Part shown: positions 11,550 through 23,374 of the stretch, in pieces
Position numbering within the stretch: position 1 is the first letter of the stretch
Layout: the number at the start of each line of letters is the position of its first letter
Source of the DNA: Mimachlamys varia
Taxonomy: Eukaryota > Mollusca > Bivalvia > Pectinida > Pectinidae
Assembly (NCBI GenBank): GCA_947623455.1
Contig: OX392530.1
Span: 28,179,405-28,243,404, forward strand
Direction: 5' to 3'
Length of the DNA: 64,000 nt
Made by a program: the position numbers and the translations under genes
The notes under the pieces: model-generated
What the model was told of the DNA's origin: nothing
Seen by the model: only the letters and a program-made list of their open reading frames with translations
Database searches by the model: none

Positions 11550-12835
11550 TACACCATTAATAATTATCAAGTGTTATATACGAGGAATAAAACATTCGAA
11601 GCGGGTTGCTACGATGGTAACTACGATGGCCGTTGTTGCTAAGATAATATAGTCCCAATGAATCTTCATTGATATATTGGTAAGGTTCGAAAATACATGG
11701 TTAACAACATTTGTTAATTTGGTTTTGGATAATATTAATAGCACTTCCAATGTATTTCTTTACTACTTATAACGGTCGATATGTACGTCTATTGATACAG
11801 TGGTCTGGTTATGACGCGGTCCGACGTTGGACGTCACAACTGCAGGGCGCCGCTATGTTAACGTTACCGTCAAATTTCGAATGGGTACCAATAGAATCAA
11901 AACTTTGCTAGAAATCATTTATTGTATAATCAGATGAAAGGTATTCATGTTTCAAAATCTTGAAGGAACTAAACAATGACCGTCAGTGAATAGTTATTGT
12001 TCTGAAACGTAAACGACGCCATATTTGAACAAATATCAATTCACCGGGCCTTTTTTCATTGCGATTACACTAATTTATTCGCATTCAGTTTTTACTAAGC
12101 TCCAGAAGGGAGAGGTGATTAAAACTGATTAAAACATCAAGCGGGCAATTCTTAATACAATACATACGTTCACAAAGAGCTCGTCAAAATGTGTTTAAGT
12201 GGTTTATGTCACACAACTAATCATACAGTCATATTCATGCATGCAGATTCTTGATAAATAAACACTTTAGTGTCAATTTGCTAGTTACTGAATAAATTAA
12301 AGGGTTGTTTGCTTTTGTTTTATTTAGTTTTTTGTTTAACATTATCAGAACTTTAAAAATAATCCAAATCATTGTTATTAAAGCGACGTATGCCTGTTCT
12401 TGTCTGTTCTTTAATCGATTCATACGAAACTGTAACCAAAATCACCATTGATGTTCAGCTCGAACGAGTGTACGTCTCCGTAAATTTAAACCATGCTGTG
12501 CAATTTTGAGTCTTACCTGAGACAGTTACGACCAGGACTTACATAAATTGCGCTGCGTCCCTGATTGTCAATGTATTCTAACGTGTAAAAAGTCATATTA
12601 CATGAAGAATGTACTTAATATTCTTACGGCCCTAATGAGATTGTTGCATACCACTAATTCAAAACCACATTGCGAGAACAGTCACTTGTTACATTGATGT
12701 TAGTATTTCTCACATTCAAATATATGTATTGATGAAGAGATGCCTTTCAATAAGACGCCCTAACATTTTTTTTTCTTAATGATATTCGCATTGTTCTCAA
12801 TTCATATCAAATTGATCATATACAAAAATACGTAC
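11550..12835. other. Intronic/non-coding stretch
   Basis: Between EGF-like exons a and b of the relic. The 100-150 bp next to the exon a donor are similar to the plus-strand intron after 60692. Nothing else was recognised. Confidence 0.5.
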
Positions 12836-12925
12836 GACAACCGGAAGTTGTATCGCATATGTTATTCAGACAGTTCATGCAGACTCCATTGCAGTTTCCA
12901 CTTCCGTATTTTCCATTTGGACATC
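12836..12925 (-). pseudogene. EGF-like exon a (90 bp) of the relic
   Basis: Acceptor TTTTCAG, donor GTACGT, phase 1. It reads GCPNGKYGSGNCNGVCMNCL then NNICDTTSGC. The plus-strand paralogue at 60603-60692 differs at only a few positions (GCPYGKYGSGNCNKVCMNCL). In both genes it directly follows the lectin exons. Confidence 0.8.
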
Positions 12926-12949
12926 CTGAAAATTGAAACGCTTAGTAGT

Positions 12950-14636
12950 GTATCGCGATAATTACATTCTAAATGTTCTATGCGTAAATTTTGAGGAAAA
13001 AGAATATCGACAATTTTATAAAGACATTTGCACTAAGTGCATTGATGTAAAGCAAAAACCGAGTTGCCCATATCTATATTTTTTATCAATATGTTATCAA
13101 CGTTTTTGAAATCACTCGGCTCGTTTTATATGTTTCTTCTTTTTAATTTTTTTATTGTGTTTTATCATTTATTTTGTGTAGTGTTTTTGTCTGTTTCGTT
13201 TTTTTATATATAAAACAAAATGTTTATAGTATTTTCAGTGTGCATGGAATAATCCTTTTTATAGCAACTTAACAACACCATTGATCGCATAGACTAGATG
13301 ATGGCTGAACTAACTGTAAAAGTATTGAAAACTTTTTAATTGTCACGGTTGATATAACGCACCATCATTAATTATCTACGGCTTTCAATGAAACGGGGAA
13401 TATCAATTTGAGTTTGTCCGTCTATATGTTTGTCCGTCCGTCCGTCCGTCCGTCACGCTTTTCTTGAAATTTAGCTCCGAAGTAAAATGCCTCAACGACT
13501 CGGTCAGGTTTGATCGCCATTTTTGGCGGCCGTTATTTTTGCAGAGTTATGACCCCGTATTTAACACAAAATGTAAATTCCTGCCGTTTCTGTGCAAAAA
13601 CACATAACAAATATTATCTGATTTCCTGAAATTTGGTAACAATGTTTAATGCCTAAATGGCTCAACCAAGTTCAATCGCCACTCTCAGCGGAAACTGTTT
13701 AACGGAATTGTGACCTTTTGATTAGCCTTTCCATGACATTTATGACTAGATTAGATTGTGTTTATATGCCTATTGTACATTTTAACTATATAGTAGTCTC
13801 TGTTTGACTCACTTGTACATGTTTATATGAACATGAGTGCTATAGTCATATATTATGTGCATATATTGAATATTGGTAAGTTGAACTAGCAGAACAGCCC
13901 ATAGCGCGTGCTCGTTTTCGAAAGACGGAAATGTTTCACATGCTTTTTCTTGGAACGGCGACTTGGAAATATAGTCCGTGCAAAACAGCTACCGTACAAA
14001 ATTGTATGATGAAAATGTTTTTGTCTTTCTTTTGCACCGTTTCTGTCTCATGGTGCTTTAAACTAACACTTGAAATAATTGTCGTTATCATAAATGGCAA
14101 CGAGTATTTATGACGTCATACTTCGGAGGCATGTCGGCTGGATTTGAAAAATGAGTTAGATGGTTCAGCATAGAAAAAGTTGTTATCGTCGTACGTATTG
14201 TTTGTTGCTGCGTTGCATAAGAACCTTTTTGTTGACAATTCATTATTTCCGACGACATGCCTACTGAAACAATACTGCACATTCTGGGAATCACGGAGGG
14301 GGACACCCTCTTCATCGCAGACAGTGAGTGATAAAAAGCGTATACTTGTAATGACGACGCTTTTTCAATGTTTAATTATGACTAATTAATTCGATCTTAC
14401 CCAATAAGTGAATTAAGTCGAATAAATAAAGCTAATAAGTTGTCTATCGTTTCTCGTTCACACAAGAGTTCGGCGTGACATGCATTGTTTTTAACCTTCA
14501 TCTCACGTTCATATTCATACTCGTTTTGGGTTATAGTCCTATGAACCGAAACGGAACTTACTTGGTTTATAAAGTGACACATACTGTTGTGTAAAGCAGA
14601 GAATTCTCCCTATTTCATAAATAAATGAAAACCTAA
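12950..14636. other. Intronic/non-coding stretch with a TCCG microsatellite
   Basis: A short (TCCG)n run lies at 13432-13454 and a perfect TGACGTCA at 14111-14118. The remainder is AT-rich with no supported gene. Confidence 0.5.
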
Positions 14637-14735
14637 GCTGACGAACAAACGCACGACACAGATATAGAGATGCATATTGATGAAGACTATGATAAAGTTT
14701 CATGGTCGCCATCTTGCGAGATATTCTGTAAATAC
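14637..14735 (+). pseudogene. Reverse-transcriptase C-terminal fossil
   Basis: The plus-strand reading LTNKRTTQI, a stop, RCILMKTMIKFHGRHLARYS resembles the C-terminal end of the protein whose other fragments lie at 57176-57358 (minus), 40200-40320 (minus) and 59790-59885 (minus). An in-frame TAG shows it is dead. It sits at the outer edge of the inverted duplication. Confidence 0.5.
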
Positions 14736-16183
14736 AATATCAATCCTTTCTATCTCTACTTCCTTTCTTCCTTCTAATCCAAGTCTTTCTTTAAAACAAG
14801 ACTGGGGAACTCAATGTTTTTCTGATCAAAAACAATTCATACATGCAATATTAACATTAAAAGCCTAGGCTACATTTGTATACATGTAGGTGTTTATTCT
14901 TTTGTTGATATTGTTGACTTAAAATACATGTTTGATACAAATTTGGTAAATAAAGACAAAGTATAAATGTAGTTGGGTAATTATGAAATGTTTGTTAACC
15001 ATTTAAACAAAAGAAATGTATATAACTGTAAAATAGGTGATATATCGACAACTAATTGTCTGTACATAATATTGAATCACGATCACGAAGACCAGGCAAT
15101 TGAAATATATGTCTACTTGAAACTTGCATGTTTATTAGTTACAATAGCTCTATTTTTACATCTGGCAAATCGTACACATAAACCGGCCACACTGAGCGGA
15201 TGCAATTTCATCTGGAATCTCATTTGTCTTCATATTCTACCAATACAAATCATGACAGTCAAACCGATTTCTCATGAAGTAAGAAAACTTTATAATTATT
15301 GTTCACTTCTTAGAATACCTTTCCGAAATTTCTTCAGAAAGTTCCTTGTCTCCAGTTCTGCTATCAAATTTCAAACATCAAAGGGACACTGACAAAATTC
15401 ATGTATGTGTGATAATTGTTAAATTTGTCAATGAATGTTTTTCGGTAATTTCCTGAAGCATTTGATATCAAAATAGACCAGTTAGCAAATATGTGACATG
15501 ACCTACTTTAAGATTGTTTTACTTATTTTTGTCTAACTTAAACCTTCAAGTCTGCTACTTATTTTACCGAAACTGCACAAACTAGAAGTGTTTCTACATA
15601 TTTCGGTGCGTGAGAACTTGAACATCATTTTTGGCATTGTATACTCCCCCACTTTGACCCCCCAATTATCTATGAGCTAACACAAAATCAGATGTTTTGA
15701 ACAAAATACAATATGCAGTTGACCTCAAAGTATATTCCTGCAAAATAGTAGCCTTATCACTGATAGGCCGCAGAAAGGCCCAAATTGGCACTCCTCCTTT
15801 AAAGGAAACGGCACATGCATTTTAAAGTTAATTATTGTTTTTTTTTTTAATTCGAGTTGGTTAATTTTCAAACTGTATAACGACAGGAGGTTTAAAGAAT
15901 ACACAATGTTAAGATCAAATACTTAGCTATATATGCATAATCTTAGAAAGACTATGAATAATGACGAGTTGTACAACCGGAAAACTATTATAGCAGTTGA
16001 CGCCACAAATCGTTTTTATTTGACTTCAAAATAAAATGAATGGCAAGTGAAATAACGGTTGAGGTATTACTCAATAGTTGGAGACCAAACAGGCATATCT
16101 AGAGCGATGAAACGTTTGTTAGCATATTGCAATATAATACCGTTACTCAAAGTACAAACTGTGATATACATGTGTAAACTCAC

Positions 16184-16426
16184 CATACACCTGTACCTCA
16201 CACAGTTCCAAACAAGCGAAATCCGAGTACCAGTAATAAGCTTTTACATGACGGTCGTTGTAGATGGTCAGATACCAGGCCACACCTGCACAATTTACGT
16301 TCTGTGTCGCAGACAAAGATGCCAGATCAGGTGTGGTGTCCTTATGACACCTAGTTCATGATGTCCAATCTTGTGTATTAGACAAATACATATCGTATCC
16401 GGCCAGTCTGGGTAGTGTGCCCTCAT
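16184..16426 (-). pseudogene. F-type lectin exon 2 with in-frame stop
   Basis: Acceptor TTTGTAG, donor GTGAGT, phase 1, 243 bp, exactly the size of the plus-strand paralogue at 58608-58850. It reads EGTLPRLAGYDMYLSNTQDW, then TS-stop-TRCHKDTTPDLASLS, and ends WYSDFACLELCEVQVY. The TGA (16356-16358) replaces a glycine codon of the paralogue, and the frame continues unharmed afterwards. The stop removes roughly two thirds of this exon's product and everything downstream. Exon 1 of the lectin domain was not found upstream, so the domain could not fold even with read-through. Confidence 0.85.
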
Positions 16427-17148
16427 CTACAAAGAAAGGTTTAAAATACAACATATTTCAGATCATGGTCCGTGAATCGGATCACTTTGTCGAATTGAGG
16501 AAAATGGACAAACTTGTATCCCGACTGGCATAAGCATACAAAGGCACACGCTTTCTACGCTGAAAAGTTTGTTTTAACATCTAACAACTTGATCAGTGTT
16601 TGCAAACGCTATTACATCCATTGCTTACAAAAAAAACTAGGCCCGCTTGATAACCAAGGTAACCCTACGTTTTCGAAAAATGAAATACTGTCCAACCATG
16701 CTTCTGTATAACAATCTTTCCAAGTACCGGTTAATGAGCAAAATGCTGACCTACCTTGTCTTTACTGGATACCGAAACTATACAAGGATCCTTATATGCA
16801 ACGTTTTATCGCTGGCTTTGCAAATTGCTCTAACAAGCCATTATCAAAACTTCTTACTACAATTCTTAGTACCATGAAATCAAGGCTTTAGTCGTATTGT
16901 GACACTGTATACTCCAGAAGTGGAGTTAATGGGATGTGGATTTTGAAAAACTCGAAAGATCTTTTGATCATTCTTGAACACCCCCTCCTAAAAATATCTT
17001 TTCGGTCAAAACATTTGTTTTTTCCACCCTGTACACTACCATACTTCATTCAAAATTGAAGGAACGTCTCCGATCTCTTGTTATGGGAGCTTTCTTTTCC
17101 AAGAAAGGCGGACGACGATATAAATATATGGTGGTGAGCTATCTTTGA

Positions 17149-17463
17149 GCATACTTTGACAAAAACACGACAAAAGCTAAGAGGAAATATACTGAGGAAG
17201 ATATAGTAAGGATGATTGAATTCCTGGTCGACAACATTTTTGTTGAGTTCGGAGGAAAGATTTCCCAGCAGACTGTTGGCATTCCCATGGGAACAAACTG
17301 CGCCCCAATCTTAGCTGACTTGTTTTTGTTTTCATACGAGGCTGAACTTGTGGAGGAGCTAATCAGGACAGGCAACACAAACCTTGCCAAATCTTTTAAT
17401 TTCACTTTCAGATATATCGACGATGTGTGGTCTATAAACAACAAGAAGTTTGCTGACCACGTC
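17149..17463 (+). pseudogene. Reverse-transcriptase fragment (Penelope-like or related)
   Basis: The open frame contains FGGKISQQTVGIPMGTNCAP, ADLFLFSYE and FRYIDDVWSINNKKF. GIPMGT is the RT motif-4 type and YIDD the catalytic motif. A stop lies just upstream, and at about 17463 the frame runs directly into dispersed repeat D, so both ends are missing. The class (Penelope-like versus another non-LTR group) is my best guess from motif style. Fragments of the same protein's C-terminal part appear elsewhere in the window. Confidence 0.7.
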
Positions 17464-18110
17464 GGTCGTATATACAGTTGTGGTATCGCACAACGCACCC
17501 GAAACTGCGTGCGTGCATCGTGCATACATCGTGCACACATCGTTCGCCCATGGTGCGCACAACTGGGTGATCTAAATATCGTGTATCTATGTGTGCAATT
17601 AGAATAGCACACACGCACGATTTGGTACAATTGTTCTATACATATAACGGAATGAAAAACATATGGAACCCTCTTGTCCAAAAACTATTTGAATTTGCAT
17701 CGTATTTATTGGGATTATGTCAATTTAACAATTTACAATAAACAGTATTACAGTGACCATGAGACAGTCACGTGCGTAACAGAATAGGTAAATAACATGC
17801 CAAAGTTTTACCTGTCCTGCGTGCGGCAATACGCTACGACTGCCATTACCGAGCGACCGTAATGAAAACAAACTTGACTCTTATAATTAATTATTTGAAA
17901 ACCCCCTCCCCAGCCACCACTTTACCTGTGTTTTCACACCTAGGCGAGTGTTGTAAGTGCCCCGGGCATCTACACATATTGTCCTTGTACAGGTGCAATG
18001 TATAACTTGGAAAAAGCTTGCAATATTTACTTGAATGAGAACTTGTCAATATGTGTTGAAAGTGTACATGTGTCTATTTGGTTTGTTTTAAAAACTACAT
18101 AAAAAACTAT
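17462..18110 (+). repeat. Dispersed repeat D, copy 2
   Basis: Co-linear with 10385-11040. It starts inside the reverse-transcriptase reading frame and so is likely a later insertion, or a junction left by a rearrangement. Confidence 0.75.
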
Positions 18111-20086
18111 TATTAATTTCAGAAATATACATATAGAACTATCACCTAAAATAAATAGTTAAAATATAGAAACATGTTTAAAACAACTAGCGTGAAACCG
18201 TATATATTGTTAAACCATTTCTAAAGGAGTAGGGCCACGAAGGGTAAAAAATGGCCCTATTCCATATTTTTTTAAACTGTGTTATATTTATCCATGGTAC
18301 ATTAATCAAATAAATCCTAAGTTTCATGTCATTTCGTTTAACGGTTTTTATTTAATAAGGGTTCAAAGACCCATGCGCAATTTAACAAAAACTGAAAAAT
18401 TACGCTGTTTTTGTGTGACGTCGTTATTTACGTCAATTTATGTATTGAATAACGATACAAACGAGTTTCTTTCAATTACATAATTTTAATAATGATACAA
18501 ACGATTTTCTTTCAATTACATATTTTTAATATTAATATAATTACTTTCATTATTTGCGTCAAAGTAATATACACAACCACACACAAACACACACTTATGT
18601 TTAGCACACAATGACAGTAAAACAGATCCCGAAATAAAGTTAAGCCCCAGATATGATGACAGAACAAATAAACAAATGTAGGTTATTTTACGTCTATCTA
18701 TATTGTCACTTTGTTAAAGATATACTGAAGATTATAACAAAAATTAAAATGATTTCCCAATGTACTTAAATTTGTTACTGAAACATGCTTTAAGATCATA
18801 AGACAGTCACATGGAACAGACTATTGTTAGACTTGCACAAGTTTTATACGATGTTGGCTGAAAAATATACACGCTTTGATATGCACCTGCTGTCAAGAGA
18901 TAGCATAAGCTGCCTGGTCAAAACAGTAAATATATCATGTAAAGATTAGCAGAAGCAACAGAAAAATATAAACAAAAGTTCTGAAAATTTACAAATTATG
19001 AGAGCTATATATATATATATATTTATATAAAAAAATAGAACGGATCGTGTCAGCTTACGGACTGTATACAGCACATTGATGTAAATATGGACATTTATGG
19101 ATTGTGTTGAAATAGTACCTGAACTTCAATTGTCCAGTATTTCAATTAGGCGAAATAGCAACATCTTTTTCATTAGTACATTTATATATCTGAAAATGGA
19201 AAGATAGTATATGCGTTCGAAGGGAAAACAAATTATTATATGTTTTTTTTTCAGCACATATTTATTGATAACACATCAAAGGATATGCTATTGAAACAAA
19301 CACAATCTAAATCTGTCAGAGAATTCTCCTATATATCTTGTACTGTCTGCTTAATAAGCTGGGTGTTCTGAATTGTAATACAATGCTATTGTGTGAGCCC
19401 AATTATCAATCCCTCAATCCTTTTAAATTTTTAACAGTATTTGTTCAATCAATGAAATATAAATGTGAAAAAAAATAATCTTGTTTAAGTGTGTGTTGAA
19501 CTTTCAATCCTCGGGACAAGAGTGTGACAGCTCATTTACAAGACAACACCATGCATATGCATATTAAGGTGTAATTGTGAATATTTTGATCTGTCCACAA
19601 AGTCACTATATTTCTATGTTATTAGTCATACATATTTATAACTAATATCAAAATATTGTAATCATAGCTTTCTTGCATGCGACCACATAGTTTGGTTTTT
19701 ATTTAACATAGGACGGGGGGGGGGGGGGGGGGGTATTTGCCATCAATTGCATATCTTTCAGAACCAAGTTTTTACCGCTAAAAACAACTATGTGAACATA
19801 ATGAGACGAGCAACATAAGACAGTTAGCCAGGATCAACAATATTTAAGTATCACAAATGATGCAGTTTTGATAACTGTGTTCAGAAAAGCTTCCACCAGA
19901 CATGAAACTATGCCGTTGTTAGTATGTCAGTGTAGCACCAGTACACATCGATTCGTGATATTTTGTTTTAAGTAATTCAATATGCAAACGAAATGATATT
20001 ACATTTCATGATCCATTCTTTAACGGACAATATCAATTTCAAACTTTGGATGAATGTCTCAAGAAATATAAGTGATTTGCAGTACT
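18110..20086. other. Non-coding stretch, AT-rich
   Basis: It holds a short (AT)n run at about 19009-19026 and a run of 19 G at 19715-19733. No coding region or RNA gene was recognised. Confidence 0.5.
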
Positions 20087-20809
20087 TCATTCTTCAACAA
20101 TGCTTTCATCACTGTCACTCTCGTCAACAACTTCCGGAATCTGGCTAGCAGCAGCGTTACATCTTCCCCAATCCCTAACGCCATACGACTGGTTTTCACA
20201 ATGTTGAGCATATCCAAGGTACCAAACAACTGCCGCGATATGCGCACATACTCCAACTACTCGAGACCCCGCTCGGCATTTAAAATACCATGCCTCGACA
20301 TTGGATACGTTGTACCGGATCCACAGAAGGTATGCCTTAGCTGCCACGTGCCTGCTTTGGATCTTCACACGGAGAAGATTGCCCTTTTCTTTGTGGAGGA
20401 GAATATCGCAGTTACCATCTATATGTTCCTGTATGTAACTTGTACTTAGTTTCAGTTGATAAGTACCACAAGTTAGGTTTCGAAGTTGTTCCTCATCAAG
20501 TTGGGGGGAGTCTGGCACAGTATTTTCTGTAGTTGTTTTCCAAATTGCAGAACGCCTGTGCAAACTGTTATCCTCAACATATTCTTTCAGGAGGTTCACT
20601 TCTTTTGATAAGTATAGCATCTTGGATCCCATGCATATGTCTTCCTCTGCATCGTTGGTTTTGTTTAATGGTGGAAAGAACCTGTTTGCAATGGCACACA
20701 CAGTCCTGACATAGTCGCCGATGTGTGGTACTTGATTCGTTGGCAAGACATGGTTCAGATATTTCCAGTTTTTGATACGGGCATTGGCAGATTCTACGAC
20801 CCAACGAAC
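20087..20809 (-). pseudogene. DDE transposase, 3' exon: catalytic Glu and SWIM-like domain
   Basis: Starts after acceptor CTTTCCTAG in phase 0 with VRWVVESANARIKNWKYL, where the glutamate is the expected third DDE residue. About 240 codons follow to the stop at 20087. Near the C-terminus, VEAWYFKCRAGSRVVGVCAH continues IAAVVWYL, a SWIM-type pattern (C-x-G-x-R-x-G-x-C-x-H) often seen at the end of DDE_Tnp_4 family transposases. The tail is acidic (DESDSDESIVEE). This exon is open, but the upstream exon is broken (see 21401-22743), so the gene is non-functional as read. Confidence 0.75.
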
Positions 20810-21400
20810 CTAGGAAAGAGAGCGAAAAGTTTGAAATAAAAATTAAATTATATTGTTATTTGTTAGTTGGTAGATCGTTAAATGATATCTCATGATATGT
20901 CTCTATTTGATTTTTCAAATAAAGTTGGTATTGTTTATTGATGTATTGATGTTTTTTTATTGCTAAATGTGAAAATAGAGTGTATGGTTCATGTATTGAT
21001 ATGTTGTTTGTTTCTTCAAAGTTGCCCTGAATGTTAAAATCTAAAAATAACATCATTATGCATCTTAATTAAATTGGTTTGGTTTATTTTGTTTAACGTC
21101 CTATTAACAGTCATTTAAGGACGTGCCAGGTTTTGGAGGTGGTGGAAAGCCGGAGGGCCCGGAGAAAAAACACCGACCTACGGTCAGTACTTGGCAACTG
21201 CCCCACCTGGGTTTCAAACTCGCAACCCATAGGTGGAGGGCTAGTGGTAGAATGTCGGAACACCTTAACCACTAAAATAAAGACCAAAGTATCAATGTTT
21301 CAGATTATTAATGATACTTTACATTTAGTTAGAGCTAAAACGCTTCCTTTGATACTGGCTAAAGTATTGTAACGCTACATCCATACATCTCATTACATAC
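20810..21400 (-). other. Intron of the transposase gene
   Basis: Donor GTATGT at 21400-21395, acceptor AG at 20811-20810. Joining across it gives TNRLVTK-VRWVVE, the expected continuous DDE_Tnp_4 sequence (RLVTKVRW-VE). It carries a SINE in its left-centre part. Confidence 0.7.
21068..21290 (-). mobile_element. tRNA-derived SINE
   Basis: On the minus strand it starts with TAGTGGTTAAGG (A-box-like) and has GGGTTGCGAGTTTGAAACCC (B-box-like). The body includes a GGTCGGTG/CTGACCGTAGG region, and the 3' part reads GTTAATAGGACGTTAAAC. I recall this repeat type as common in bivalves; that is memory, not a search result. It lies within the transposase intron in the same orientation as the transposase. 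Confidence 0.7.
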
Positions 21401-22743
21401 CTTTGTTACAAGTCTGTTTGTGTTAGCATCGTCTGTGCTAAATTGTTTTTCTCCCTTGTGAAGGAATGACGGCATTTCGGCTCTGATACCAAGATCCGCA
21501 AGGAGAGAAAGTGAATCTCTAAATCCTCTGTCCACGACAAAAATGTCGTCCTCATGAACCCAGTTCTTGATATCCTCAACATTTGTTTTTAGCATATGGT
21601 TCAGAATGGAAGCGTCGTTGTTTTTGGCGTCTGCTAGGTAAGGACCAACAATAGTTACAAAGTGGCCACTTGTGGTGACAACTACCATGGGTTTGATCAA
21701 CGGCCGTCCCTTGTGAAGACTGTACGATCGTCGCTGGAAATGAAAATTCCCGCTTTTCTGTATATACACTATATATATGTACCGTCCAATACAAGGATCG
21801 CCTGATTACCACCGATGTCACCAAATAAGGTCTGTGCCAAAGGACGTGTATGGTGCTGTATGACATCTTCCCGTGTTATATGCTGCAATCCTAAATTAGA
21901 TGGAACGAATCTTGCCATGAGTGCCCTTCTTACACTTGATATTGCACGTCGTAGACTTGACTTCGAAGTTGACATAATGTTGTTTGACATGCCTGATTTC
22001 ATTTTTAGTAGAAAAATTCCAACAGATGTCTGTGTGGTCCTAACTGGAGAATTCCGTACCGTACTTTAAACTGAATCGCAAAGCTCAGAAAAGTTCTGTT
22101 TGGTAAGACCAGTCAAGTTTGCGCAGTCCGAATCTGACATTGAACCGATATGGTCAAAGTCAATCCTGGTGCTTGAGCACTTCCTTGCATAGTCTCTCAG
22201 TTGCTTAACCAGATCTACAATTGTAGTTCTATTCACATAAGAACTGTCTGTTGGTATCATGCTACTCAATTCTGTTTGGTTGATCTTTCCATCTCGGATG
22301 TGTCCGGGGCAACATCTACTTCCTGTCGGAACAATGACACATTTCTCCAAGAAGATTGAAAATCTGATTTCCGAAGGAACAACTACTAGCTTTGGCCCTG
22401 GCTTCTTACAAATAAAGCAGTATGCATGTGTCTTGACTGTGCTTCCTATTGGAAGAGATACAGAAGGTGGACTTGCTGTCGGATTGATCCCGACTTGTTT
22501 CTGTGGAGGTATATAATCGCCATCATTGTTGCTATTCTGCTTTTTTGGAAGGTCAAATCTGGATGACTTACCGCAGTACTTGTGTCTGCATGAATTACAT
22601 AACACACTGTCAATGTTGACGACAAGTAAAAAAGCTCTCTGTAGATATTTTTGCACGTCTTTATTTAACTTCCGGCGTTCATTTGGCTTTGTCCTCTTAC
22701 TGCACAGAACACATGGAAAGTTTTTTGGTCCCGTTCCAGGCAT
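21401..22743 (-). pseudogene. DDE transposase, 5' part: zinc finger, HTH and two catalytic Asp, broken twice
   Basis: The start is set at 22743 (MPGTGPKNFPCVLCSKRTKP), just after a TTTTCAG acceptor-like site. Cysteine pairs CVLC, CNSCRHKYC, CFIC and CCPGH suggest zinc binding. LTGLTKQNFSELCDSV fits the HTH_Tnp_4 helix-turn-helix. After it comes an in-frame TAA (22066-22068); the same frame then continues RNSPVRTT-TSVGIFLLKMKS to VLDGTYI, with the first catalytic Asp. A (TA)n run at about 21770-21780 shifts the frame, after which the sequence reads YIQKSGNFHFQRRSYS to DDIFVVDRGFRDSL, with the second Asp, and TNRLVTK at the donor. With one nonsense codon and one slippage frameshift, the element is a recent relic. 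Terminal inverted repeats were not located. Confidence 0.75.
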
Positions 22744-22789
22744 CTCTGAAAATAAATAAAGTGGATCATTAAATGGAATCAAATTAATT

Positions 22790-23361
22790 TTTTTAATATT
22801 AGCATACTAATTACAGTGATCAATTTACAATTTATTTTCATGGGTCCATTTTGTACATTTTGTCGAAAACAATGTGTACCACTATGTTAAATTAGAGTAT
22901 TTCCAGAATTTCTATGAATCATTTCATAATTTTATGAGTACTGGACTAATATTAGATTGATTACTGATATTATTATACTTCTATTTTTGTTAGGACAAAG
23001 ACTATCAGCGTACTGTGTTTGGCGTTTTGAATATTTCGAATGTTTACTTATCAGTCTATGTTATTTAGATTTCACCATGCAAGAATACAATACAATTATA
23101 CTTTTATTCCACAGGCACTAGCCTCGCCTATTCAACACATATAATATAAAAGTTCTTGTGTTTAGAGTTATTAAGTTTTAATTACTCGTTCGATTTTATT
23201 GTCATTTAAAAATACATAATTAGGGCCTATTGACATACATAATTTAGTAAAGATTATTCCAAAGTGTAATATTTATTAACAAATTAAAAAAAAATAAAAA
23301 TTAAAAAAATATGAACGAAGTAAGTTGGAGTCGAACTCTTTATGACACAAAGGTCTAGTCT
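22790..23361. other. Non-coding flank between transposons
   Basis: AT-rich. The right end contains the 3' half of a tRNA-like sequence (see 23325-23374). Confidence 0.5.
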
Positions 23362-23374
23362 GGAGTCCGGTTAC
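23325..23374 (-). other. tRNA-like sequence, 3' half, split by the LINE
   Basis: On the minus strand, CCGGACTCCAGACTAGACC resembles a tRNA(Trp)-type anticodon arm (CTCCAGA). GAGTTCGACTCC follows as a TpsiC/B-box, and then a T-rich tract. The 5' half (GTATTGGTTAAGTAAC) is on the far side of the LINE at about 28971-29000. Acceptor stems do not pair well, so this is a tRNA pseudogene or SINE head rather than a tRNA gene. Confidence 0.45.
23362..23374. repeat. Target-site duplication, left copy
   Basis: GGAGTCCGGTTAC immediately precedes the 20-base poly-T (poly-A of the minus-strand LINE) and is repeated at 28958-28970. Confidence 0.9.

Larger units (their letters stand above)
1641..16426 (-). 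pseudogene. Relic of an F-type lectin/EGF-like receptor gene (overall span)
   Basis: Read on the minus strand, the order is: F-type lectin exon 2 (16426-16184), EGF-like a (12925-12836), EGF-like b (11146-11045), then 96-bp EGF-like exons at 7331-7236, 4094-4046 (truncated), 2095-2000 and 1736-1641. The first three exons match, in order and size (243, 90 and 102 bp), the plus-strand exons at 58608, 60603 and 62115, and the introns are similar too. The lectin exon has a TGA at 16356-16358 where the paralogue has a sense codon. No first lectin exon or signal-peptide exon is visible upstream, one EGF exon is truncated, and one has lost a cysteine. I read it as a decayed, duplicated copy. A gene starting downstream of the stop cannot be excluded. 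Confidence 0.75.
14637..16580 (-). repeat. Inverted duplication, left copy (partner 57860-59890)
   Basis: On the minus strand, lectin exon 2, its downstream intron (CTAGATATGCCTGTTTGGT, TTGAGTAATACCTCA, TTTGTGGCGTCA) and about 1 kb beyond match the plus strand from about 57860 to 59890. The plus copy holds about 580 bp more just upstream of the exon. This is a genomic duplicate of a receptor segment, not a simple transposon. Confidence 0.85.

Noticed and set aside
14973..15392. 139-codon plus-strand ORF with a counterpart at 59188-59571 on the minus strand (GNYEMFVNHLNKR...)
   Set aside because: Although both copies are open, the central third is read in different frames in the two copies (shifts that compensate), so protein sequence is not conserved. 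Likely repeat 3' UTR inside the inverted duplication.
17139..17681. 180-codon minus-strand ORF
   Set aside because: Antisense shadow of the reverse-transcriptase fragment and repeat D.
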